This document shows positions 1 through 5,481 of a stretch of 5,481 nt of DNA, in pieces; position 1 is the stretch's first letter, and every line of letters begins with the position of its first letter. The translations under genes and the position numbers were made by a program. The notes below the pieces were generated by a model, which saw only the letters and a list, made by a program, of their open reading frames with translations, was not told the origin of the DNA and did not search any database. Origin of the DNA: Myxococcales bacterium (GTDB lineage Bacteria > Myxococcota > Myxococcia > Myxococcales > Anaeromyxobacteraceae). The stretch is from positions 1 to 5,481 of the forward strand of contig JAJYAW010000223.1 in NCBI GenBank assembly GCA_021779335.1. Direction: 5' to 3'.

Positions 1-350
1 CGGCGGGCGCACTCGCCCAGCCCGCGGGCCACCCCGGCCAGTCGCGCCGGCGGCGTGCCGCGCGGCACCCCCAGCGCCACCAGCGCCCAGAGCGGGCGGG
101 CGCCCATGGCGGCCAGGTCGGAGAGGTTGACCGCCAGCGCCTTCCAGCCGATCTCGGCGGGCGTGAAGCGGCGGTCGAAGTGGACCCCCTCCTCCACGGC
201 GTCCACCGTGGCCACCAGCTGCTCGCCGCGCGGCGGGGCCAGCAGCGCCGCGTCGTCGCCCGGGCCGAGCACCACCCCCTCGCCCGCCAGCGGCAGGGCG
301 CGGGTGAAGGCGCGGATGAGGTCGAACTCCCCCTGTGGCGCGGCGGTCAT
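1..350 (-). CDS. thiL: Thiamine-monophosphate kinase ThiL, N-terminal part (runs off left edge)
   Basis: ThiL phosphorylates thiamine monophosphate with ATP to give thiamine pyrophosphate, the last step of cofactor synthesis, in the cytoplasm. The visible 116 residues match the N-terminal, ATP-binding half of the family. They show GEFDLIRAF (7-15), the glycine/acidic motif GPGDDAALL (29-37), an aspartate at 50 followed by EEGVHF (53-58), and the hallmark NLSDLAAMGARP (75-86). By family knowledge the aspartates in these motifs bind Mg-ATP. The ATG at 350-348 places GEF at the usual distance from the N-terminus, and a purine-rich GAGGGGA lies about 10 nt upstream. The family is usually about 300-330 residues, so roughly two thirds of the gene is outside the window. 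It starts 31 bp after the stop of the PocR kinase on the same strand with no terminator seen between them, so co-transcription is likely. The family call is firm. Confidence 0.93.
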   Translation of the reverse strand, partial: MTAAPQGEFDLIRAFTRALPLAGEGVVLGPGDDAALLAPPRGEQLVATVDAVEEGVHFDRRFTPAEIGWKALAVNLSDLAAMGARPLWALVALGVPRGTPPARLAGVARGLGECAR

Positions 351-381
351 CCGGCTCGGTCCCCTCTCCGCGGGGGCGGCG

Positions 382-1763
<1,382 letters not shown>

Positions 1764-1767
<4 letters not shown>

Positions 1768-2456
1768 CGCGGCGCGGCCTCCTGGGCGAGGGAGGTGCCG
1801 CGCTTGTCGACGTGGTCGAAGATGCGCGAGAGGAACTCCTGCTCCGAGATCCTCCAGCGGGTCTCCAGCCCCAGGTTCCGGTCCAGGGAGCGGTAGCAGA
1901 CGGTGAGCAGCGCCCAGAGCGTCTCCACCACCCCCTCGCCGCGGATGGCCACCGCCGGCACCATGGGCGGCTGGACGACGCGGCGCAGGTCCTCGAACTC
2001 GCCCTCCCGGCGGGTCTCCGGCAGGTCCATCTTGTTGAGCTGGATGACGATGGGCAGGGTCCTGTAGTCGAGCCCGTTCGCCTCCAGGTTCTTCAGCATG
2101 TTGTTCCAGTAGGCCAGCGTGCTGGCCGCCTCGGAGCGGCGGCTGTCGGCCACGAAGGCGATGGCGTCGGTGCCCTGCAGCACGATGCGCCGGGTGGACT
2201 CGTGGATCACCTGGCCGGGCACCGTGTAGAGCTTGAGCTTCACCTTCAGGCCGCTGGCGGTCCTGAAGAAGACCGGCAGCATGTCGAAGAAGAGGGTCCG
2301 GTCGTCCTTGGTGTCGAGCGTCATGAGCCGGCCGCGCACGGCCGGATCGATCTTCTGGTAGAGCGCCTGCAGGTTGGTCGTCTTCCCGGACAGCGCCGGG
2401 CCGTAGTAGACGACCTTGACCGCGATCTCGCGCGCCTCGTTGTTGAGCTGGACCAT
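1764..2456 (-). CDS. MglA-family Ras-like small GTPase
   Basis: The 230-residue protein aligns without gaps, as I recall it, to Myxococcus MglA, the polarity GTPase of gliding motility, through at least residue 82. Motifs: P-loop GPALSGKTTN (19-28), switch I region DDRTLFFDMLP (51-61) with the family's catalytic Arg53, switch II TVPGQ (78-82) where Thr78 replaces the usual Ras Asp and Gln82 is kept, and the guanine-specificity motif NKMD (141-144). Position 21 is Ala where MglA has Gly. After the G domain (about 195 residues in MglA) there is an extra charged tail of about 35 residues containing ISEQEFLSRIFDHVDKR. The start at 2456 is chosen because MVQLNNEAREI matches the MglA N-terminus in length. 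The frame is open further upstream but runs antisense to the kinase gene. The ribosome-binding site is weak. No MglB-like regulator is visible. Likely a paralogue rather than the motility mglA itself; role unknown. Confidence 0.92.
1778..1783 (-). promoter_or_regulatory. Shine-Dalgarno AGGAGG for the PocR kinase
   Basis: The minus strand reads AGGAGG ten nucleotides before the ATG at 1767-1765, inside the last codons of the GTPase gene. It fixes the kinase start and, with the ATGA overlap, supports translational coupling of the two proteins. Confidence 0.75.
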
Positions 2457-2533
2457 GGGGACCGTTCTGCGCGGCAGCATAGCCGCGGGTCGCCCGCGCG
2501 ATCCAGCGCGCAGCGCGGACGGCCCCACCGGAC

Positions 2534-2567
2534 GCCCCGGCGCGCCTCCTCCTTGGAGCGCCGGGGC
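2534..2567. repeat. Perfect 10-bp GC-rich inverted repeat
   Basis: The left arm GCCCCGGCGC (2534-2543) is exactly complementary to the right arm GCGCCGGGGC (2558-2567), with a 14-nt loop. There is no T-run on either side, and both neighbouring genes point outward, so it is not a typical terminator. It surrounds the candidate -35 element of the plus-strand kinase, so an operator or a transcript hairpin is possible. High GC makes chance repeats more likely, but 10 perfect pairs at this spacing is notable. Confidence 0.6.
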
Positions 2568-2581
2568 CGATGGACTAGGAT
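2553..2581 (+). promoter_or_regulatory. Candidate sigma70-like promoter for the membrane kinase
   Basis: TTGGAG (2553-2558) and TAGGAT (2576-2581) are separated by exactly 17 bp. The -35 keeps the TTG core and the -10 matches TATAAT at four of six bases, including the first T-A and last A-T. This is the most AT-containing spot of the region. Transcription would start near 2588, giving a leader of about 60 nt. The match is partial, so this is a proposal. Confidence 0.35.
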
Positions 2582-2599
2582 CCACGGTGGCCGGGGGGC

Positions 2600-2619
2600 T
2601 GTCGCCGGTGTTGGCGACA
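2600..2619. repeat. 7-bp inverted repeat TGTCGCC-N6-GGCGACA
   Basis: The arms TGTCGCC (2600-2606) and GGCGACA (2613-2619) are perfectly complementary around a 6-nt spacer. The 20-bp dyad lies just downstream of the predicted transcription start and about 29 nt before the kinase ATG. The size and symmetry suit a dimeric repressor operator, or a small hairpin in the leader. Nothing in the window identifies the binding protein. Confidence 0.45.
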
Positions 2620-2637
2620 CATCGACGAGTGACACGC

Positions 2638-2642
2638 GAGGA
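2638..2642 (+). promoter_or_regulatory. Shine-Dalgarno GAGGA for the membrane kinase
   Basis: GAGGA sits six nucleotides before the ATG at 2649, an ideal spacing. It decides the start of this gene, whose frame is otherwise open far upstream across the divergent region and into sequence antisense to the GTPase gene. Confidence 0.7.
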
Positions 2643-2648
2643 ACCTGG

Positions 2649-4418
2649 ATGGACCGGCCGGTCCTGTCTCGACCCGACGACGTACCCCCCGCGGAGGTCG
2701 CCGAGCGGCTGCACTGGCTGCTCCGGCTGCGCTGGCTCATCGTCCCGGTCTTCGTCGCGGTCGACCTCGCCAACGATCTCCTGACCCACCGGCGCGCCCC
2801 CTGGACCTCGCTCGTCATCGGCGCGCTGCTGCTCCTCGCCAACGGCGTCTACGCCTGGCTGCTCTCCCGCAGGGTCTCGCCCGCCGCGCTGCTGCGCTGG
2901 ACCCGCTTCGAGTCGGCCCTGGTGGTGACGGTGCCGGTGGTCGTCATGGTGCTGCACGGCGACACGGGCAGCCCGGTGCGCTACGGCGTGCTGGTGGGCG
3001 TGGTGGGCGCCGCCGTGGTGCTGCCGCGCACCGGCGAGGTGGCGGTGGTCGGCATGTGGGCGGTGGCCGCCCTCGTCCTGGGCGACGCCGTCGGCATGGG
3101 GTTCGACCCGGCCCGCATCGACCAGCTCATGGTGGCCCGCTGGGCCTGGGACACCGGCATCATCGTCACCGTCTCCATCATCGCCGGCTACCTGCACTCC
3201 GCCCGCGAGTGGGCCTCGCAGCGGCTGCACGCCTCCACCGAGGCGCTGGAGCGCGGGCGCGCGGAGTGGGAGGCCACCTTCGACTCGCTCTCCGAGATGG
3301 TCTTCGTGGCCGACCGCGAGGGGCGGCTGCTGCGGGTCAACCGCGCCTTCGCCAAGCTCCTGGGCGCCCGGCCCCACGAGCTGGCCGGGCGCCGCGTGGC
3401 GGATGTCCTGGCCGGCCACCCGGATCGCTGGTGGTCGCTGCCGGGCGACGGCATCGTGGAGATCGAGGACCCGGTCTTCGACACGCTCTTCGAGGTGACC
3501 TCCACCAGGCTGGACGACCGGGTGGTGCGGGTGGCGCGCGACGTGGGCGAGCAGCGCCGCCTCTACGCCCGCCTCGTGCAGGCGGACAAGCTGGCCGCGG
3601 TGGGCGTGCTGGCCTCCGGCGTGGCCCACGAGATCAACAACCCGACCGCCTTCGTCAGCTCCAACCTGACCGAGCTGCGCCGCTACGTGGCCAGCTACGA
3701 GGCGGCCCTGGGCGAACTGGGCGAGGTGGCCGCGAAGGGCGGCCAGGCGGCGCGGGCCCAGGCCGTCCTGGGGCGGGCCGACGTGGCCTTCACCCGGCGC
3801 CAGGCGGCGGCCGCCATCGGCGAGAGCCTGCAGGGGATGGAGCGCATCCGGCAGATCGTCGGCAACCTGCGCTCGCTGGCCCGCCGCGACCAGGCCGGCG
3901 AGCCGGCCGCGCCGGTGGAGCTCGGCGAGATCATCCAGGCGGTGGTCCGCACCGCCGCCTCGGACCTCCGGAGCGCTTCGGCGCGCGTCGACCTGCAGGG
4001 GCCGGTCTGGGTGACCGGCCACCGCGGCGAGCTCGTCGACGTGATCCTCAACGTGGTGGTGAACGCCGTGCAGGCGCGCCAGGAGGGGCGGCCCAACCGC
4101 ATCTCCATCGAGCTGCTGCGCGACGGCCCGCACGGCGTGGTGCGCGTCTCCGACACCGGCAAGGGGATCTCGGCCGCCCACATGAAGCGGATCTTCGAGC
4201 CCTTCTTCACCACCAAGGCGCCCGGCGAGGGGACCGGCCTGGGGCTCAACCTGGCTCGCAAGATCGTGCTCGCCCACGGCGGCGCCATCGACGTCTCCTC
4301 CGAAGCCGGCGTCGGCTCCACCTTCACGGTGAGGCTGCCCGCCGTGGAGGGCGAGCTGCGCGCCCGGCTCGAGGCGCCGCCGCACGACCGCGCCGACGGG
4401 CACCTGCTGGACGCCTGA
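2649..4418 (+). CDS. Membrane-bound PAS sensor histidine kinase (NtrB-like core)
   Basis: This 589-residue inner-membrane protein has six hydrophobic segments at about 28-46, 53-73, 87-103, 110-126, 129-149 and 168-183, with only short loops between them, so sensing probably occurs within or at the membrane. A PAS domain follows (about 205-300), opening EWEATFDSLSEMVFVADREG. The dimerisation domain has phospho-acceptor His327 in GVAHEINNP, the NtrB/HisKA form. About 65 residues separate this from the second helix (MERIRQIVGNLRSLARR), so the helical hairpin is longer than usual. The ATPase domain has N box LNVVVNAVQA (Asn468, Asn472), G1 DTGKGI (502-507), FEPFFTTK (516-523) and G2 GEGTGLGL (526-533). 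All catalytic motifs are present. No receiver domain or adjacent response regulator is seen, so it is an orphan here. It diverges from the GTPase operon and its stop lies 3 bp from the convergent helicase stop. Ligand unknown. Confidence 0.94.
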   Translation: MDRPVLSRPDDVPPAEVAERLHWLLRLRWLIVPVFVAVDLANDLLTHRRAPWTSLVIGALLLLANGVYAWLLSRRVSPAALLRWTRFESALVVTVPVVVMVLHGDTGSPVRYGVLVGVVGAAVVLPRTGEVAVVGMWAVAALVLGDAVGMGFDPARIDQLMVARWAWDTGIIVTVSIIAGYLHSAREWASQRLHASTEALERGRAEWEATFDSLSEMVFVADREGRLLRVNRAFAKLLGARPHELAGRRVADVLAGHPDRWWSLPGDGIVEIEDPVFDTLFEVTSTRLDDRVVRVARDVGEQRRLYARLVQADKLAAVGVLASGVAHEINNPTAFVSSNLTELRRYVASYEAALGELGEVAAKGGQAARAQAVLGRADVAFTRRQAAAAIGESLQGMERIRQIVGNLRSLARRDQAGEPAAPVELGEIIQAVVRTAASDLRSASARVDLQGPVWVTGHRGELVDVILNVVVNAVQARQEGRPNRISIELLRDGPHGVVRVSDTGKGISAAHMKRIFEPFFTTKAPGEGTGLGLNLARKIVLAHGGAIDVSSEAGVGSTFTVRLPAVEGELRARLEAPPHDRADGHLLDA

Positions 4419-4421
4419 CGG

Positions 4422-5481
4422 CTAGCGGGTCGACCCCTCGTCCCACCACGCCTGCGCCGCCTCGATGGTCCGGAGCAGCGGGCAGCTCGGCAGCGAGCCG
4501 AGGAAGACCCGCCCGTACCCCTTGGTGAGGATGCGCCGGTCCAGCACCGCCACCAGGCCGCGGTCGGTGGCCGTGCGGATGAGCCGCCCGAAGCCCTGCC
4601 GGAGCGCCAGCGCGGCGGCCGGCACCTGCAGCTCGCCGAAGCCTTGCCGCCCCTCCGCCTCCAGCGCGGCCAGGCGCGCCGCCATGACCGGGTCGCCCGG
4701 CGGCGCGAAGGGGAGCCGGTCGATGACGACCAGCGAGAGGGCGTCGCCCGGCACGTCCACGCCCTCCCAGAAGCTGGCGGTGGCGAAGAGCACCGACGGC
4801 TCGGCGCGGAAGAGCTCCAGCAGCCGCTGCTTGGGCCGCTCCCCCTGCAGCAGCCGCTGCCAGGGCAGGTGGGCCGAGGCCGCGTGGAGCGCGATCATGT
4901 TCCGGTTGGAGGTGCAGAGCACGAAGGCCCGCCCGCCGGTCACCTGGGTGAGCGCCTCCACCGCCGCGGCCGCCGCCGCCACGAACCCCGGATCGGCCGG
5001 CTCGGGCAGCCCGTCCGGCACCACCAGGGCGGCCTGGCGCCGGTAGTCGAAGGGGCCGGGGAAGACCGCCTCCTCCACCTCGTGCTCCTCGTCGAGCCCG
5101 ACCTGGCGCCGGAAGAAGCCGAAGGAGCCCTGCGCGCACAGCGTGGCGCTGGTGAAGACGGCGGTGTCGGTGCGCGAGTAGAGGCGGGCCTTCAGCTCCT
5201 CCGCCACGTCGATGGGGGCGGCCCGCAGGAACACGCCGCGCCCGCGCGCCTCCCCGAAGTAGACGCGGGAGGGCTCCTTGAGCGCCGTGACCGCCTGCAG
5301 CTCCACCCGCAGCTCGGCGGCGCGCCGGGCGATCTGGGCCAGCGGCGACGCGTCGGCGTCGGCCAGCGCGTCGCGCAGCACCTCCAGCGCCGCGTCGAGC
5401 CGGGCGCGGTCCACCTGCAGCGGCGCCAGCAGTTCCTCGGTGAGCGGCGCGCGGACCGCCTCCTCCTCGCCGCCGCGCCGG
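4422..5481 (-). CDS. DinG/XPD-family ATP-dependent DNA helicase, C-terminal part (runs off right edge)
   Basis: DinG/YoaA-type helicases are superfamily 2 enzymes that unwind DNA 5'-3', often at R-loops or damaged forks. The visible 352 or so residues cover the second helicase domain and some sequence before it. RGVFLRAAPIDVAEELKARL leads into FTSATL (motif III region, near 5130). FVLCTSN lies near 4920, then ASFWEGVDVPG (motif V, about 4778-4746) and LRQGFGRLIRT (motif VI, about 4604-4572) with its arginine-finger residues, followed by DRRILTKGYG. The frame stays open to the window edge, and an in-frame GTG at 5414 is not a credible start because conserved family sequence continues upstream. 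The Walker A box and any iron-sulfur cysteines would lie outside. The 3' end is intact, ending in TAG three bases from the convergent kinase stop. The exact subfamily (DinG or YoaA) cannot be settled from this half. Confidence 0.9.
   Translation of the reverse strand, partial: RRGGEEEAVRAPLTEELLAPLQVDRARLDAALEVLRDALADADASPLAQIARRAAELRVELQAVTALKEPSRVYFGEARGRGVFLRAAPIDVAEELKARLYSRTDTAVFTSATLCAQGSFGFFRRQVGLDEEHEVEEAVFPGPFDYRRQAALVVPDGLPEPADPGFVAAAAAAVEALTQVTGGRAFVLCTSNRNMIALHAASAHLPWQRLLQGERPKQRLLELFRAEPSVLFATASFWEGVDVPGDALSLVVIDRLPFAPPGDPVMAARLAALEAEGRQGFGELQVPAAALALRQGFGRLIRTATDRGLVAVLDRRILTKGYGRVFLGSLPSCPLLRTIEAAQAWWDEGSTR

Larger units (their letters stand above)
2457..2648. other. Divergent intergenic regulatory region (192 bp)
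   Basis: This is the only non-coding stretch of note, lying between the minus-strand GTPase operon and the plus-strand membrane kinase. It should carry promoters for both directions. It contains a 10-bp inverted repeat, a candidate plus-strand promoter, a second 7-bp inverted repeat and a plus-strand ribosome-binding site, described separately. No convincing promoter was found for the GTPase side. No small ORF with family resemblance was seen in it. Confidence 0.7.

Noticed and set aside
2476..2481. TATGCT on the minus strand as a -10 element for the GTPase operon
   Set aside because: It matches four of six bases but no acceptable -35 lies 16-18 bp upstream. The alternative ATG within it (2480) would add eight residues not found in MglA and also lacks a ribosome-binding site.
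2534..2567. The GC-rich hairpin as an intrinsic terminator
   Set aside because: There is no T-run on either strand and no gene ends into this region, because both flanking genes are transcribed away from it.
2457..4403. Open extension upstream of the GTPase in the same frame, which would give an 879-residue protein
   Set aside because: The extension is antisense to the membrane kinase, is low-complexity, and the start at 2456 matches the MglA N-terminus exactly. The same reasoning rejects the plus-strand kinase frame reaching back to 1812.
3056..4528. A 490-codon plus-strand frame overlapping the membrane kinase, and similar shorter frames (626-1048, 3188-3505, 3695-4327, 4324-5139, 4465-5046)
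   Set aside because: All lie out of frame with or opposite well-supported genes and show Arg/Gly/Pro/Ala-rich composition without motifs.
4818..4860. Direct repeat of CAGCAGCCGCTGC, two copies 30 bp apart
   Set aside because: Both copies are in frame in the helicase and encode repeated Gln-Arg-Leu-Leu with the preferred codons. It looks like coding coincidence.
4955..4982. GCC/GCG-rich run as a simple-sequence repeat
   Set aside because: It encodes an alanine stretch in the helicase, which is ordinary at this base composition.

Overview
The window is very GC-rich throughout, with strong G/C preference at third codon positions and long antisense open frames. Together with a Ras-like MglA-family GTPase and two histidine kinases, this points to Myxococcota, possibly an Anaeromyxobacter-like deltaproteobacterium. 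The taxonomic call is an inference from gene content and composition. No mobile element, CRISPR array, rRNA or tRNA gene was seen.

Layout. On the minus strand, read from about 2456 down to 1, lies a tight gene set: an MglA-family small GTPase (2456-1764), a soluble PocR-domain histidine kinase (1767-382) and the start of thiL, thiamine-monophosphate kinase (350 to beyond the left edge). The GTPase and kinase overlap by an ATGA stop/start and are probably translationally coupled. The kinase and thiL are 31 bp apart. On the plus strand, 2649-4418 encodes a second histidine kinase with six predicted membrane segments, a PAS domain and an NtrB-like kinase core. Its stop codon is only 3 bp from the stop of a convergent minus-strand gene for the C-terminal part of a DinG/XPD-type DNA helicase, whose N-terminus is beyond the right edge.

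The only sizeable non-coding stretch is the 192-bp divergent region 2457-2648. It holds a perfect 10-bp inverted repeat (2534-2567), a plausible sigma70-like promoter for the plus-strand kinase (2553-2581), a second 7-bp inverted repeat in the predicted leader (2600-2619) and a clear ribosome-binding site (2638-2642).

How the parts may work together. The most interesting unit is the GTPase-PocR kinase pair: a Ras-like switch with MglA's catalytic Arg and Gln, made from the same message as a cytoplasmic sensor kinase that carries a cysteine-containing ligand-binding domain. No response regulator and no MglB/Roadblock partner is in the window, so both kinases look orphan here. ThiL and the helicase are housekeeping families and probably only neighbours.
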